Positions 9,413 through 20,992 of a stretch of DNA of 64,000 bases are shown piece by piece. The position numbers were made by a program, and so were the translations under genes. The notes below the pieces were generated by a model. The model had not been told where the DNA came from, did not search any database, and worked only from the letters and a program-made list of their open reading frames with translations. Numbering within the stretch: the first letter of the stretch is position 1; every line of letters starts with the position of its first letter. The stretch is from a virus. The stretch covers positions 31,981 through 95,980 of IMG/VR virus record IMGVR_UViG_3300021373_002437; one strand, 5' to 3'.

Positions 9413-9865
9413 ATGATTGATCAGAAAGATAAAGCGGGTGCTACTGGTGTAGTAAATCTCGTACTTAAAGACGAATTTGGCAACGTAAAAGAAGATATCA
9501 GTGTCCCCAACCTCGTTGTGGACACTGGTCTTGACTTTATCGCAGACCGAATGGAAGGCGTGGGCACAAATGTAATGTCCCACATGGAAGTTGGTACCGG
9601 TGGTACTGCCGCTGCTTCTGGTGACACTACACTAGAAACCGCTGTTGGTAGTTCACGTACTGCCCTCACTTCCACAACAGTCACTAACAACACAGTAGAG
9701 TACGTATGTACTTTTGCTGCTGGTACTGGTACTGGTGCTCTGGTAGAAGCTGGCATTTTTAATGCAGGTGCTTCTGGTGACATGCTTTGCCGTACAGTGT
9801 TCTCTGTTATTAACAAGGGCGCTAACGATAGCATGACTATCACTTGGACAATTACTATTTCTTAA
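9413..9865 (+). CDS. Small structural protein, tail/baseplate associated
   Basis: A 150-aa Gly/Thr-rich, beta-strand-rich protein with a good ribosome site (AGGAG at 9402). It contains VVDTGLDFIADRMEG, SHMEVGTGGTAA and a C-terminal strand ending in MTITWTITIS. Similar small proteins accompany tail fibres in many marine phages. No enzyme motif is visible. It lies between the gp7-position gene and gp8, so a virion role is likely. Confidence 0.65.
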   Translation: MIDQKDKAGATGVVNLVLKDEFGNVKEDISVPNLVVDTGLDFIADRMEGVGTNVMSHMEVGTGGTAAASGDTTLETAVGSSRTALTSTTVTNNTVEYVCTFAAGTGTGALVEAGIFNAGASGDMLCRTVFSVINKGANDSMTITWTITIS

Positions 9866-9877
9866 TAGGAATAACTC

Positions 9878-11473
9878 GTGTCACTAATACTAACAAGAGA
9901 AGGTAGGGTACAAATTGCTCGTTCGATGTTGAGAGACATTCAAAACGAGAACGACTATTATTACTTTACCATAGGCAGAACGGAAGCTTGGTCGGACGAA
10001 GAATTGCCCGATACTCCTTTGGACTCCCCAGAGTCTTTGAATGAGTATCGACGCAGAATTATGTTTGTCCAACGAGTTACCGGTGCCGATGTTTGTCACT
10101 TAGTGACACGAATAAACTGGGTGTCTGGTACTGTATATGACCCATACGATGACAATTACAGTGCCAGCAATCCAGCGTATTCTGAGGCTACCACACTTGC
10201 CGATGCAAACTTTTATGTGCTAACTGATGAGTTTAAGCTTTACAAGTGCATCGACAACAATAACAACGCTCAGAGTACAGTAAAACCAACCACAACCAGC
10301 ACAGATACGGTCACTCTAGCAGACGGGTATGTATGGAAATTTCTTTTGCAAGTCACTTCGGCTGACCAGACAAAATTTCTAAATTCATCCTACATACCGG
10401 TGCGGAAGCTTACGGGCAACCCTACCTTTGATGTGAATGGAGAGGTTGATTCTGTAAGTGTTGTTAGTGGTGGTAGTGGTTATACCACCGCGTCAGTAAC
10501 TATCAGCGGTGACGGGTCTGGAGCCACGGCAACTGCCACGATTGTTGGTGATGCCGTTGATTCTATTAATGTCACCAGTGAAGGTAGTGGGTATAGCTTT
10601 GCAATCGCCTCTATAAATGGAGACGGGACTGATGCAACGGCTGATGTAATTTTGGGTGACGCAGACAGTCTACCAGCACTCCAATCTGCAGTAGAGGCTG
10701 CGGCAAGTGCTGTGGGTGGGGGTATAGATAGAATTGTTGTTACTGATGTAGGACAAGACTACAGTGAAGGAGATGTTGAAGTAGTTATCACAGGTGATGG
10801 AACTGGCGCAGAAGCAACCGCAACCGTATCAGCTAATACTGGTGCTATTACTGGAATAACCGTAACATCACCGGGCACTGGATATACTTTTGCAGACATT
10901 ACATTTACTCAGGCTATTGGTATTGGTACCGGTGGAACAGCCAGAGCGGTGATTGGTCCTATTGACGGACATGGAGCAAATTCAGTTAAAGAACTTTTTG
11001 CAAACAACCTTGCTTTGGTAAGTCCATTGGCAGACCCAAATAACATCGATCTTATTGTGGATAACGATTTTAGACAAGTTGGGCTTATAAAGAACATACA
11101 AAATTTTGCAGAAGATGCCAACTGGACAGAATCAACCGGTTCGGCTACCTTTGTAATAGATGTAAACGATGCTAATGATTATGCTGTTGATGATGTCATT
11201 ACTACTGATGAGGGTGGAAGTTTTAGGGTGTCCCATTTATCAGATGATAATAGTGGTACTTTTCAGGTACATTTGATACCAGTCATACCATCAATTACTG
11301 CGAGTAGTGTTCTGACAAATGTTACTCAAGGTTTGACTCCACTGAGTATAAATAGTGTAACCTCTCCAGAAATAAGCAATACTACAGGCGATATTTTCTA
11401 TATTGAAAACATTGTAAGTATTACGAGACAAGACAATCAAGTAGAGACAATTAAGGTACTGATCACTTTTTAG
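9878..11473 (+). CDS. gp8: Baseplate wedge subunit gp8-like with GSGY insertions
   Basis: The N-terminal 165 residues match the T4 gp8 pattern: YYYFTIGRTEAWSDEELP corresponds to the ITFGRSEPW region, and DGYVWKFLLQV (about residue 148) to DGYVWEYLFEI. gp8 is a dimeric wedge protein between gp7 and gp6. At 531 aa it is longer than T4 gp8 (334 aa); the extra length is a block of GSGY beta modules at about residues 190-340 (VVSGGSGYTTASVTISGDG and similar). Context after gp6 and the gp7-position gene supports the call. Confidence 0.82.
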   Translation: MSLILTREGRVQIARSMLRDIQNENDYYYFTIGRTEAWSDEELPDTPLDSPESLNEYRRRIMFVQRVTGADVCHLVTRINWVSGTVYDPYDDNYSASNPAYSEATTLADANFYVLTDEFKLYKCIDNNNNAQSTVKPTTTSTDTVTLADGYVWKFLLQVTSADQTKFLNSSYIPVRKLTGNPTFDVNGEVDSVSVVSGGSGYTTASVTISGDGSGATATATIVGDAVDSINVTSEGSGYSFAIASINGDGTDATADVILGDADSLPALQSAVEAAASAVGGGIDRIVVTDVGQDYSEGDVEVVITGDGTGAEATATVSANTGAITGITVTSPGTGYTFADITFTQAIGIGTGGTARAVIGPIDGHGANSVKELFANNLALVSPLADPNNIDLIVDNDFRQVGLIKNIQNFAEDANWTESTGSATFVIDVNDANDYAVDDVITTDEGGSFRVSHLSDDNSGTFQVHLIPVIPSITASSVLTNVTQGLTPLSINSVTSPEISNTTGDIFYIENIVSITRQDNQVETIKVLITF

Positions 11474-11482
11474 GAAAAAATA

Positions 11483-14400
11483 ATGGCACTAGATTTAAAT
11501 ACTTCCCCATATTATGATGATTACGATGGTGACAAAAACTACAATCGGATTTTATTTAAACCGGGTGTTGCTGTGCAAGCAAGAGAACTCACACAGCTTC
11601 AGACTGCACTTTCAAATCAGATTGGTCAATTAGGCAGCTTCACTCTTAAAGATGGTGCAATCATCAGTGGCTGCGAAGAAACCCTCACTCCACTGAAGTA
11701 TGTGAAGATTATTGACACCGATGCCGGTGCTCAAACCGTTGAAAATGCCAATCTAACAAACTATGTGGGTGCTACCGTTACTGGTGGGACCACAGGACTG
11801 ACTGCTCAAATCGTGGCAGTAAAGCCGGGAACCACTGGAAGTTCCCCTGATCTCAAAACTCTTTATCTGGTTTACACTGGTCGAAACAATGGAGATACCC
11901 GAGTTTTTGATCGAACAGAAACCCTTACCGTGTCTTCTGAGGATTCTACCATTCAGGGCGATACCTTTGTAACCCACGATTCTGGAACTGACGCTGCTGC
12001 GCCTCCGGGTGATCGCACTCGATATGAGGGCACTGCACCAAAACTTCAACTTTCAGAGGGAATAATTTTTGCCCGTGGTGCTTTTGTAAGAACAAAGGCG
12101 CTTTCTGTTTTTATAGACCCATACACATTCAATGCAAACAAGCGAGTAGGGTTTTATGTAACTGAAAATATTGTCGGCTCTACTGATGACCAGACTCTCT
12201 TAGACCCGGCTGGCGGTTCTTTTAATTTCAATGCTCCGGGTGCTGATCGTTTGCAGTTGCAGGTATCTTTACGTTCATATTCCGAAGATGTCACTCTACC
12301 AGAAAACTTTTACCAGTACGCAAGCTTCCAGAACAGAAAAATTTATCGTTCGGACATAAAGACAGACCCATTGCGTGGTCTTGGTGACATTCTTGCTCAA
12401 CGAGCATATGACGCCAACGGTAGTTATAATATTTCTGGAATGCATGTCTCTATTCAAGAAGATTTGAATGATGGTTTTAACAAAGGTCTTAAGGGTGCAA
12501 CACAGGGTGGTGATGCCACAAAACTCAATTTTATAGTTAGTCCCGGTAAAGCCAATCATATGGGTTACCCGGTTGAAATTCGGGCCCCATCATACTTTCA
12601 AGTTAGTAAGCCAACTACATTTGATACCGTAGATGATATAACACAGTCAACTGCTTATGGAAACTTTGTTGTTCTTGACGAACTTTGTGGTGCGTGGGAT
12701 ATAGATGGTGGTGATAGCACTGCTGGTGATGGTATTGTAGACCTATACGATACTGCCCAGACCGCAGTTACCTCTGCAACATATTCTGGTACCTCTTTAT
12801 CTGGTACCAAGATTGGTAGAGCAAAAATCCGACAAATAGTTCACCGCTCTGGAACCCAAGGTGCGGCTGCTGCAGAATACGAATTGTATCTATATGATAT
12901 TAAGATGGACTCTGGAGTTTTTGCTGATGTTCGTTCGGTGTCTTATCAAAATAATAATGCCGTTGGTATCGCTGATGCCGTTTTAGAAGGTGGTGCTGCA
13001 ATTCTGAAGGAGCCAAACTTCAATAAGTTATTCTGGCCCCTCCCATACGCCCACATGAAAACATTGGCACCAAGCGCAACATATGATTATAGTTTCGTCT
13101 ACCAAAAAGAATTTGACACATCAGCAACCGGTGGTGGAGTCATTACTTTAGATTCTGCTCTATTACAAACCGGGCAGACATTTACTTTTGGTAATGGTGT
13201 TCTGTCAGACTCACAAATTTTAGCCAACATTAACGTGGTTGCTATAGACCCGTTCACTGCAGCAAATACTTATGTTGCTGGCGAGCATATTGATCTTACT
13301 GATGCGAGTGTTACAGTAACCCAAAACAGTACAACATCACTATCAATCGATCTGGGTGGCACTATTGCCGCATCAAACCGTGATGTGCGGGTGTATTGTA
13401 ATGTTCAATATGCAGACATTACTCCAATAGCAAAGACTCTCAACGAAGATCGTCTTGTTAAGATTGATGCAACTACAAACGAAGAAGGCGCTTCAAGTGG
13501 AAAATATTGCTTGGGTGTAACCGATGTATTCCGAGTAGTACAGATTACTGCAACAGATAATGCAGATTATGAAACAAACATCCGAAACGTCACAGATGAA
13601 TTTTTGTTGGACAATGGACAGCGCGACAACTATTACGGTCTTGCGTCTATTAAGCTTAAGGCATCAAGCACATTCGATTTGTCAACATATAGATATGTCA
13701 CAGTAAAACTGGATTTCTTTACCCACAGTGTAAATGGTCCTACTTTTTCTGTTGTTGATTCTTATCCAATTGACGATACTGGTGCCACTGGAATTAAGAC
13801 TGAAGAGATTCCGGTGTTCGCTTCTTCAAGAAATAAGATTTACGATCTTAGGAATGTGATTGACTTTCGACCTTACATGGAAAACACTGCAGCAAATACA
13901 AGTGTTATTGGTTCTGCTACAGAAAATCCATCTAACACACAGGTTGTTGATCGTCCATCAAATGGGTTAACAAACCCATCCCCAGTGAACAGCATGACTA
14001 CTGACCTAGAGTATTATCTCGGTCAGGGATATAAAGTATTTATCGCGGCTGATGGTAAAATTCGCGTCGATTTGGACACACCAAAGGCGCTACCCAAGAT
14101 TCCTGTCACTCCACCAAATTCTTTGGTGTTGGCGAAAGGTATTCTTACACCATATCCGTGTCTGTCTCCAAACGCAGCAAACTACTACAATAGAGAAGAC
14201 CTTGCTGCTGATATTGAACAAGTCAGAACCAAGCGTTACACCATGCGAGATATTGGTGGGCTTGAAAAGCGAATCGAAAACCTTGAGTATTACACTGCAC
14301 TCAGTCTGTTAGAAACTGAGGCGAAGAATAAAGTTATTCTTGATTCAACTGGCACAGTAGATAGATTTAAAAACGGTCTTATGATCGATGCCTTCAAAGG

Positions 14401-17400
14401 TTATAGTGTTGCCAACGTTGCATCTGATGACCACAATTGCTCAATTGACCGTAAGCGTCAAGAGTTACGCGCACCGTTTGATCACAGCATTGTAGAGTTT
14501 AAACCGATCACCGGCTCTACTGTGGGTCAAACTGGAGAAATGTTTCACGTAACATACCAAGATGCTGTTTATACTAAGCAGATGCAGGCGAGTAGCTTGC
14601 GTAACGTTGTGGGTGAACTACTATACGCTGACCCAGATGCGAGCAATCCATTAATTCAAACCTCAGATGAGGTTGAAGCCTTAGCAATTATTGATCGGGT
14701 AAATGAGTCTTGTGTTACCCCATACACCACACCACCAACGGCTTCAGGAAAAACCTATAGCCTGTTCCGTTCACATCAAAGCATAAACGAAGGTCAGACT
14801 TTAACTATCCGTCTGGAAACCCGTAATGTAACTGAGAATACAACTGTAGGTTATACGATTACGGGTATTGCAAGTGCAGATATTGATGGGGCACCTTTAA
14901 CTGGAAACTTCACAGTAGATGCGACTGGTGATTCAGTAGCCACCTTTAACATTACAGCAGATGGTAGTACAGAAGGAACAGAAACACTCACTCTTACGTT
15001 GGATGCTACTGATAGCCTTGGCAATTCCACAGGCTCTACTGCACCGGCTACTGCTGTAACTATCAACGACACAAGTACTTCAGTAACCCCACCGGTTTCT
15101 CCATATGGCCCATATGCTGGTAGTCTCAACATTGTCCCCAATGAGGACAGTTGGTATGATTTGGATTACGCAGAACCGGCCTACGATAATGTTGTTGGTG
15201 AATGGGACAATCTGAACATCAGCGGTAACTGGTCTGATGAGTGGGGTTCTTGGGAAGAGGTTAGTCGAGATATCATTTCACCATTCTCCACAAATACAAG
15301 CACTATTGTAGAAGAAGGAAATGAAGTTCTAGACTCTCAATCAACCACTACGGAAAAAGTTTCTGGTGGTACTAACACTATTTTGGTTAAGAACTACTAT
15401 ACACCAATTACTACTTACGATGAAACCACCACGATTAATGCTACTGTTTTGGTACAGGAACAGCGTACTGGTTTGCGTTACATCGACTATGGTTCAATCC
15501 CAGAAGAAACTACAGTAGAGTCTGAAGAAGTTCTTTCTGTTGTTGCGGCTACATTTGTACGCCCACAAGCGATTTCTGGTACCGCGACTGGTTTGATTCC
15601 AAACACGCTTCACCACGTTTCTATGGGTGGCAATAAGAAGGCAGAAGTGACCACAAACAGTCAGGGCAATGCTTCTTTCTCATTCAACATCCACCGTGGA
15701 GAGTTTGAGTGTGGCAACATTCTTGTGACTATCAGTGATGCAAATCACTTCGATTCCATTGAATCTGCTGCATCTACTTATTTCTCTGCTAATGGTGAAA
15801 AGAGAACATTACAAAAAACCTATACTACAACCAAGTGGACTCCACCATCAACAGCAGTTCCTTTGTTCGATACTAGAGACAGAACTGAAGGTGGTGGTAG
15901 CGGCATTTCATTACAAACCACTCCTACTGTGGATAAAATTTGGAGAACCACTACTGAGGTTACTGGTTTTGAGCCAGACCCAGAACCAGTTGTTTATGAA
16001 GACATTCTTATTTCTCAGGTTTGTAATGTTCCCGCAGATGGAACCGCAACACAAACTTGGCAACGTGGTGGCTCTTCTGGGGACACATACACAATAGAGA
16101 TTTCAGACTCTGGTTGTCAGCCAGAAGTTACTGGTGCGAGCGGCGAAACCGAATGTGGAGATGGATATTACTACAACTCTACCTTGGGGATTTGTGTTCA
16201 GGCTGATGCTAACATCACTGACATTGTAATGTATGACGAAATTGAAAACACCAGTACAGTTTCTGGTTCACAAAACGTTGCGGTGGCTAGTTTTACAAAT
16301 GATGTATTAACAACTTTTGTAGAGACTACTCGTGGCGATACATATGGTGATGGTGATATTGATACGGAAGGTGTAACGGAAGAAATCATTGAGTTGATGG
16401 TTCAGGAAGATTTGGGTTATCTGCCATACACAGAAACTATTAACGATGTTACTACTGACCCAGCAATCACCACCAAACTGGAAACTGCTGCCACATTTGA
16501 TTTTTCATATGACTTTGATATCTATGAAGAGTGGAACTATTGTTTCTGGGGCAGAGACCCAATCGCTCAAACATTCCTCGTAACAGGAATGGAAGGTGGT
16601 ATGTTCGTTCCTAGCATCAACGTTTATTTCAGACATGTTCCTGCAGAGGGTAACAACAATGGTATCACCATGCAGATTCGTGAGGTTGTTAATGGGGTTC
16701 CGGGTCCAGATACGGTCCCTAATGGAACCAGACATTTAAAGCGTTCAGAAGTTTTCTGTTCGTCTACTAACCCAGATGGAACTCATAATTATATTGCGAC
16801 TAAATTTAAGTTTAGGAATCTTGTACACCTAGAAAATAACAGAGAGTATGCTGTTGTTCTTCTTCCAGACGCAGATGACCCAAATTATGTTGCGTATACT
16901 GGGGTTCTTGGTGAAACCACTTTTGGTACTACTACTAGAATAACTAAGCAAGCACACGGTGGTATCTTTTTTACTTCCGCGAACAACAGAACTTGGACTC
17001 CTCATCAAGACGAAGACCTGATGTTTGTTGTACATCGTTGTAACTTTAAGACCGACGAAGCACAGACCCTACTTACTGCCAATAAAAACTTTGATTGGCT
17101 ATCCTTTACTGCTGATGGATGGGAAACTGGGTCTCGTTCTGGATTCGTAGTTGGTGATGAATTGAACAGCATGACCTTTACAATTACAGATGGTGGAACC
17201 GGATATGGCTCCGACCCGACAGTTACAATTACCGATAACAATGGTCTGGGAACGGGTGCAACCGCAACCGCTCAGAGAAGTGGTGGTGTGGTTACAAGCA
17301 TTACGCTAACAGACCCCGGCTCTGGTTTTACTAGTGAATCTGATATCAGTGTAGCATTCTCTGGTGGAAGCCCGTCCACAACTGCTGTTGCAACGGCTAC

Positions 17401-18556
17401 TCTAAACAGAGGTATTATCCGATACATCGAAGACGGTCCTTCTTACAAGGTCGAGGTTACTGATGGTCGCTTTTACGATACCAATACAGCAGCAAACCCA
17501 GCAAGAACTCTTGTTGGTGGTGTAGAAACATTTGGCACAGTTTCTGCAATTGGTGATCGGGTTGTTAGTGCTTATGTACTAAAATCTTCAGAAATAAATC
17601 CAGCCAGTTTTGGTTCGATTACAAAGACCATAGCACTCACTGATACTGGTGCAGGTGCTGCTGGTTCAACTTTCGTGGACTTGGATACCAATACCACGGT
17701 TGAGCTTGAAACAGAGAAAACTATTTACAGCTATTCAAATGAGGCAGATAGTTATTCTGGAAACAAGACAGCAAACGCATCATTTGTTCTTCAAACAAAC
17801 AAGAATAATCTTTCGCCAATGATAGATTTGGCGTCACTGTCAATGGGTGTTTTTAAGAACAATATCAATAATGATGCCTCTACTGAAGAAGTTCGTTTTG
17901 GTGGGGACTCAACTATGAAGTATATCTCCAAGACGGTCATTCTTGCCGATGGTCAGGATGCGGAAGACATGCGAGTATATCTGGATAACCAAATCCCAAC
18001 CGGTTCTAGTGTTAATGTATTTGGTAAGTTCATGGCGAAAGAAGATGACGGTGAAATTAATGACGATATTTTCTGGAAAGAACTTGAACTTGAAACCGGT
18101 CCATTGGTCGCTACAGAGAGTTTTGCCGAATACGTGTATAAGATTCCAGACAAAGCAAGCAGTTCTGGCTTGAATGCTGGTGTCTTCGAATATGATGTTG
18201 ATCGTATTTCTGCAATAGGTATTTCTGCAGGTGGTAGTGGATATGGTTCTGCTCCAACGGTAACCATTTCACACACTGGAGATGGGTATGGAGCAACAGC
18301 AGAAGCTATCATCTCTGGTGGTGTAGTTACTGAAATCCGAATTACAAATCCGGGTCGTGGATATACTGGTGGTGTTATTACTGCTACTCTAACCGGTGGT
18401 TCACCTTCAGTGGCAGCTACTTTGAACACACCCACAACCAACACAGTGACCTATAGCACTTATAAATATTTTGCAATAAAGATTGTTCACACTAGTCCAA
18501 ATACAACGCAAATTCCAAAATCATCTGGATTGAGGGCGTTTGCATTGCAGGCATAA
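11483..18556 (+). CDS. Giant DUF4815-type baseplate/fibre protein
   Basis: A 2357-aa protein, the largest in the window. The N-terminal 900 residues ([40 protein letters not shown]) are typical of the DUF4815 phage family, found in marine T4-like phages at the place of T4 gp9/gp10. Residues about 1100-1200 look like a Calx-beta domain ([16 protein letters not shown] through TINDTS). A Thr/Glu-rich stretch and a Cys pair ([15 protein letters not shown], about residue 1560) follow. GSGY modules occur near 1895-1950 and 2245-2330. The protein probably forms the peripheral baseplate or host-contacting fibre. Confidence 0.78.
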   Translation: MALDLNTSPYYDDYDGDKNYNRILFKPGVAVQARELTQLQTALSNQIGQLGSFTLKDGAIISGCEETLTPLKYVKIIDTDAGAQTVENANLTNYVGATVTGGTTGLTAQIVAVKPGTTGSSPDLKTLYLVYTGRNNGDTRVFDRTETLTVSSEDSTIQGDTFVTHDSGTDAAAPPGDRTRYEGTAPKLQLSEGIIFARGAFVRTKALSVFIDPYTFNANKRVGFYVTENIVGSTDDQTLLDPAGGSFNFNAPGADRLQLQVSLRSYSEDVTLPENFYQYASFQNRKIYRSDIKTDPLRGLGDILAQRAYDANGSYNISGMHVSIQEDLNDGFNKGLKGATQGGDATKLNFIVSPGKANHMGYPVEIRAPSYFQVSKPTTFDTVDDITQSTAYGNFVVLDELCGAWDIDGGDSTAGDGIVDLYDTAQTAVTSATYSGTSLSGTKIGRAKIRQIVHRSGTQGAAAAEYELYLYDIKMDSGVFADVRSVSYQNNNAVGIADAVLEGGAAILKEPNFNKLFWPLPYAHMKTLAPSATYDYSFVYQKEFDTSATGGGVITLDSALLQTGQTFTFGNGVLSDSQILANINVVAIDPFTAANTYVAGEHIDLTDASVTVTQNSTTSLSIDLGGTIAASNRDVRVYCNVQYADITPIAKTLNEDRLVKIDATTNEEGASSGKYCLGVTDVFRVVQITATDNADYETNIRNVTDEFLLDNGQRDNYYGLASIKLKASSTFDLSTYRYVTVKLDFFTHSVNGPTFSVVDSYPIDDTGATGIKTEEIPVFASSRNKIYDLRNVIDFRPYMENTAANTSVIGSATENPSNTQVVDRPSNGLTNPSPVNSMTTDLEYYLGQGYKVFIAADGKIRVDLDTPKALPKIPVTPPNSLVLAKGILTPYPCLSPNAANYYNREDLAADIEQVRTKRYTMRDIGGLEKRIENLEYYTALSLLETEAKNKVILDSTGTVDRFKNGLMIDAFKGYSVANVASDDHNCSIDRKRQELRAPFDHSIVEFKPITGSTVGQTGEMFHVTYQDAVYTKQMQASSLRNVVGELLYADPDASNPLIQTSDEVEALAIIDRVNESCVTPYTTPPTASGKTYSLFRSHQSINEGQTLTIRLETRNVTENTTVGYTITGIASADIDGAPLTGNFTVDATGDSVATFNITADGSTEGTETLTLTLDATDSLGNSTGSTAPATAVTINDTSTSVTPPVSPYGPYAGSLNIVPNEDSWYDLDYAEPAYDNVVGEWDNLNISGNWSDEWGSWEEVSRDIISPFSTNTSTIVEEGNEVLDSQSTTTEKVSGGTNTILVKNYYTPITTYDETTTINATVLVQEQRTGLRYIDYGSIPEETTVESEEVLSVVAATFVRPQAISGTATGLIPNTLHHVSMGGNKKAEVTTNSQGNASFSFNIHRGEFECGNILVTISDANHFDSIESAASTYFSANGEKRTLQKTYTTTKWTPPSTAVPLFDTRDRTEGGGSGISLQTTPTVDKIWRTTTEVTGFEPDPEPVVYEDILISQVCNVPADGTATQTWQRGGSSGDTYTIEISDSGCQPEVTGASGETECGDGYYYNSTLGICVQADANITDIVMYDEIENTSTVSGSQNVAVASFTNDVLTTFVETTRGDTYGDGDIDTEGVTEEIIELMVQEDLGYLPYTETINDVTTDPAITTKLETAATFDFSYDFDIYEEWNYCFWGRDPIAQTFLVTGMEGGMFVPSINVYFRHVPAEGNNNGITMQIREVVNGVPGPDTVPNGTRHLKRSEVFCSSTNPDGTHNYIATKFKFRNLVHLENNREYAVVLLPDADDPNYVAYTGVLGETTFGTTTRITKQAHGGIFFTSANNRTWTPHQDEDLMFVVHRCNFKTDEAQTLLTANKNFDWLSFTADGWETGSRSGFVVGDELNSMTFTITDGGTGYGSDPTVTITDNNGLGTGATATAQRSGGVVTSITLTDPGSGFTSESDISVAFSGGSPSTTAVATATLNRGIIRYIEDGPSYKVEVTDGRFYDTNTAANPARTLVGGVETFGTVSAIGDRVVSAYVLKSSEINPASFGSITKTIALTDTGAGAAGSTFVDLDTNTTVELETEKTIYSYSNEADSYSGNKTANASFVLQTNKNNLSPMIDLASLSMGVFKNNINNDASTEEVRFGGDSTMKYISKTVILADGQDAEDMRVYLDNQIPTGSSVNVFGKFMAKEDDGEINDDIFWKELELETGPLVATESFAEYVYKIPDKASSSGLNAGVFEYDVDRISAIGISAGGSGYGSAPTVTISHTGDGYGATAEAIISGGVVTEIRITNPGRGYTGGVITATLTGGSPSVAATLNTPTTNTVTYSTYKYFAIKIVHTSPNTTQIPKSSGLRAFALQA

Positions 18557-18558
18557 AA

Positions 18559-18831
18559 ATGAACTTAGAAAAAAAGGCAAAAGAACTTAAATTGGGTGAT
18601 ATACATGTTGCTACCGAGGCACCGGGGTTTCATAGGAGTGTAAAAAACAAGGCACTTTTAAACACGGACTCTCGTGGGTTGGCTGAGTATAAAGCCCAAA
18701 GAAAGGTTCGTAAAGAACAGCAAAAGAGGCTTGATAAATACGAGCAAGACGTTGAAGAAATTAGAGATGACGTTACTGAAATTAAGGATGCCCTTAGAGC
18801 CATTCTTAATAAAATGTCTAATGAAAATTAA
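18559..18831 (+). CDS. Small coiled-coil protein
   Basis: A 90-aa highly charged protein directly after the giant fibre gene (2-base gap). Residues 45-85 (KVRKEQQKRLDKYEQDVEEI and on) have strong heptad character. It could be a fibre-assembly factor or chaperone, inferred only from position and helix content. Confidence 0.65.
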   Translation: MNLEKKAKELKLGDIHVATEAPGFHRSVKNKALLNTDSRGLAEYKAQRKVRKEQQKRLDKYEQDVEEIRDDVTEIKDALRAILNKMSNEN

Positions 18832-18835
18832 CAAG

Positions 18836-18843
18836 TATAAATA
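18836..18843 (+). promoter_or_regulatory. TATAAATA late promoter
   Basis: A perfect T4-type late box in the gap before the tail genes at 18871, with a 27-base spacing to the ATG that fits a short leader containing AGGAG. Confidence 0.75.
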
Positions 18844-18870
18844 GTTGTACATATATAAAAGGAGAACTTA

Positions 18871-19350
18871 ATGTCAACTTTAACCCTTCGATCTGTTAAA
18901 GGTAGTCCCTTAACAAATACAGAGGTCGATGATAATTTCACAAACCTGAATACTGATAAGTATCAGTCGGGGGATTCTCCTAGTTTTGCTGCATTAACAT
19001 TGACTGATTCACACACCGCTGCGGCTGAATTGATAGTTGCTGCTGGTTCTGTTCAGGGTGATGCGGCTGCAATTACTAAAACGCATGCCATAGTCACCAC
19101 TGCCACTGCTGATCAGGGAGTCCAATTGACCGCAGCAGCACTAGGGCTGACACATGAAGTAACCAACGAAACTGCTGTTAATGTTAAGGTTTATCCACAA
19201 ACTGGAGAAAATATCAATGATCTTGCATCCAACATTGCAATTGATCTAGCTCCCGGTGCGACTTTAAAATTCGTAGCACGAGACGGTACTGAGTTTAGAA
19301 CTCGGGTCGATGTAGTAATTTATGACGAAGGCGGCAACCGTCTAAACTAG
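18871..19350 (+). CDS. Putative tail-fibre/structural protein
   Basis: A 159-aa protein. The N-terminus (TLRSVKGSPLTNTEVDDNF) is a motif repeatedly found at the start of marine phage tail-fibre and virion proteins, where it may attach the fibre. The rest is beta-rich and Ala/Thr-rich and ends in FRTRVDVVIYDEGGNRLN. It lacks a long shaft, so it may be a short fibre or adaptor. A late promoter and a strong ribosome site (AGGAG) precede it. Confidence 0.65.
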   Translation: MSTLTLRSVKGSPLTNTEVDDNFTNLNTDKYQSGDSPSFAALTLTDSHTAAAELIVAAGSVQGDAAAITKTHAIVTTATADQGVQLTAAALGLTHEVTNETAVNVKVYPQTGENINDLASNIAIDLAPGATLKFVARDGTEFRTRVDVVIYDEGGNRLN

Positions 19351-19359
19351 AGTATTTAA

Positions 19360-20466
19360 ATGCGCCCATTACGAATTAAAGCGTCAGGTACACCTATAGC
19401 CTCTGATAATTTTCAGGGTCTGCAGGCAATGACCGATGCAGAGATTAATGAATATCTGTCTTATGTTGTAACTAATAAATTTGCTACAGATACTGACGGC
19501 ACCGGTGCGGGTGAGCTAAACGTAGATACAGCAAACCTTCTTACCGGCTCCGCAATCGGTACTTTCATAGATACAATTCGTGATGAGACCATTGGTACGC
19601 ATCCAGCTACGGGGGCCACTACCCCTACAACCTATTATTTTAAGCAAGTCACCGCTGCAGTCGCAGAAAGCATAACCAATCGTCCAGTCGGTTGGGATAA
19701 TGGCGTCAATGAGTTTACCGATGCTGAATTGGATGTTGATATTCTGGATAAAATTATTCAGGATATGGTAACAGAAACAGACTATACTGTTGGACAATAT
19801 CAACTTAAGGCAACTTCTCCTGTTGGTGGTACTTGGACTTCTAGGTATACAATAACAGATACTAGACAGTCTGGAAATCTCACCACAACACTTTGGCAGA
19901 AAACCGCCCCAACATCTTCAGCAAATGCTGATTTAACCGCTTTGAAAATTGAGAATCAAACTTCATTGAGAGGAATGACTGCTGCTGAGATTGAACAAAT
20001 TGTACCAAATTTCAGAAATAGAATTGTTGAAGATTATGGTACCACGCCGGGGGTTGGGTGTTACCTTGTACAAGCTACTGCTCCTACCGAAACCGGCACT
20101 TGGGTCCAAATGGGAGATGACCTTATCGATACCAGACAAGAAAATCTGGACGATGCCTACGCAGGAAATTTCGATCAAGCTTTTACTGGTGCTTACACCG
20201 GAACACAAGACTATACTGGTGCTTATACTGGAACATTTACTGGTGTATATACTGGTGATTACGATTTTTCATACTCTGGTTTTACTGCGGTATTTACCGG
20301 TTCATATACTGGTGGGTATGACCAAACATTCACGGGGCCATACACTGGCGAAGCAGATTTCACTGGTGCCTACACAGGAACCTTCACTGGTGCTTATTCT
20401 GGACTAACGATACAAGCGACTACTGAAGACGTAACTAATCTGAAGCTTTGGTTACGAACAGCTTAA
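19360..20466 (+). CDS. Tail protein with Tyr-Thr-Gly repeats
   Basis: A 368-aa protein. Residues about 15-55 and 205-260 contain similar segments (MTDAEINEYLSYVV; MTAAEIEQIVPNFRNRIVEDYG), suggesting internal duplication of a helical domain. Residues about 272-347 are a tract of FTGAYTG-like repeats. The C-terminus is short. Located at the end of the tail-fibre operon, it is probably a fibre or adhesin component; the Tyr/Gly tract looks like a fibrous or sticky segment. Function is not proven. Confidence 0.65.
   Translation: MRPLRIKASGTPIASDNFQGLQAMTDAEINEYLSYVVTNKFATDTDGTGAGELNVDTANLLTGSAIGTFIDTIRDETIGTHPATGATTPTTYYFKQVTAAVAESITNRPVGWDNGVNEFTDAELDVDILDKIIQDMVTETDYTVGQYQLKATSPVGGTWTSRYTITDTRQSGNLTTTLWQKTAPTSSANADLTALKIENQTSLRGMTAAEIEQIVPNFRNRIVEDYGTTPGVGCYLVQATAPTETGTWVQMGDDLIDTRQENLDDAYAGNFDQAFTGAYTGTQDYTGAYTGTFTGVYTGDYDFSYSGFTAVFTGSYTGGYDQTFTGPYTGEADFTGAYTGTFTGAYSGLTIQATTEDVTNLKLWLRTA
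20179..20403 (+). repeat. FTGAYTG-type coding repeat tract
   Basis: About 75 codons encode roughly twenty [FY]-[TS]-G units, spaced 4-10 residues apart, with acidic or Gln-rich breaks (TQDYTG, GDYDFSYSG, GEADFTG). The DNA copies are similar but not identical (actggtgcttacacc, actggtgcttatact), so this is an expanded coding repeat. Confidence 0.8.
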
Positions 20467-20509
20467 GCTGTTATATATAGTATTATAATTTATTTTATGG
20501 AGTGTTATC

Positions 20510-20992
20510 ATGACAGACATGACTGTTCCTGCAGATAATGTATCTGTGGAAATTCCCCCCGAACCACCAAAAAAAGAATATCTAAATCCCTACTGGTCCA
20601 ACAAGGAAAATCGTCACCTTATAGTTACGATTAAATTCCCCAATGGAAAAACTTCCACTGCATCTATTCAAGACACGGATGGTAGTAACCCAGACATGAA
20701 AGAAATTATGAAGGTTTATACCGAGGAAGACATTGATGCTAATACACAAAAGGGTCTTGATGTCCGTAATGAAAAAATCCGAAAACATGCAGAGAGAAAA
20801 GAATCGCAAAAAGCAAGGGCAAAGCAAGAGGCGCTTTTTGCAATTAAGCTTGAGATGTTTGAAATCGATACAATCAAAAATTCAGAAAATAAAGAATTGA
20901 AAAGACGCATTAGAAAAGCGAAGACCATTCCTGAAGCACAAGCCTACTGTACAATTTTGTTAATGAAAGAGATGGAAAATGAGTCAAAGTAA
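20510..20992 (+). CDS. Unassigned charged helical protein
   Basis: A 160-aa protein with GGAG at 20499. Residues 15-60 form a small beta domain (HLIVTIKFPNGKTSTASIQD). Residues 80-130 are a long charged helix and the C-terminus (AQAYCTILLMKEMENESK) is helical. It overlaps the next gene by 14 bases, so it may share an operon with the glycosyltransferase. I do not recognise it. The tail-fibre-linked position could suit a fibre chaperone. Confidence 0.6.
   Translation: MTDMTVPADNVSVEIPPEPPKKEYLNPYWSNKENRHLIVTIKFPNGKTSTASIQDTDGSNPDMKEIMKVYTEEDIDANTQKGLDVRNEKIRKHAERKESQKARAKQEALFAIKLEMFEIDTIKNSENKELKRRIRKAKTIPEAQAYCTILLMKEMENESK

Noticed and set aside
11347-11354. TATAAATA inside the gp8-like gene and 18461-18468 inside the giant gene
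   Set aside because: In coding sequence and about 130 and 90 bases before the next ATG; possible internal promoters but no stronger evidence.
20470-20500. TATATATA element (also near 49362)
   Set aside because: Resembles a promoter box but differs from TATAAATA; two similar occurrences are not enough to claim a promoter class.
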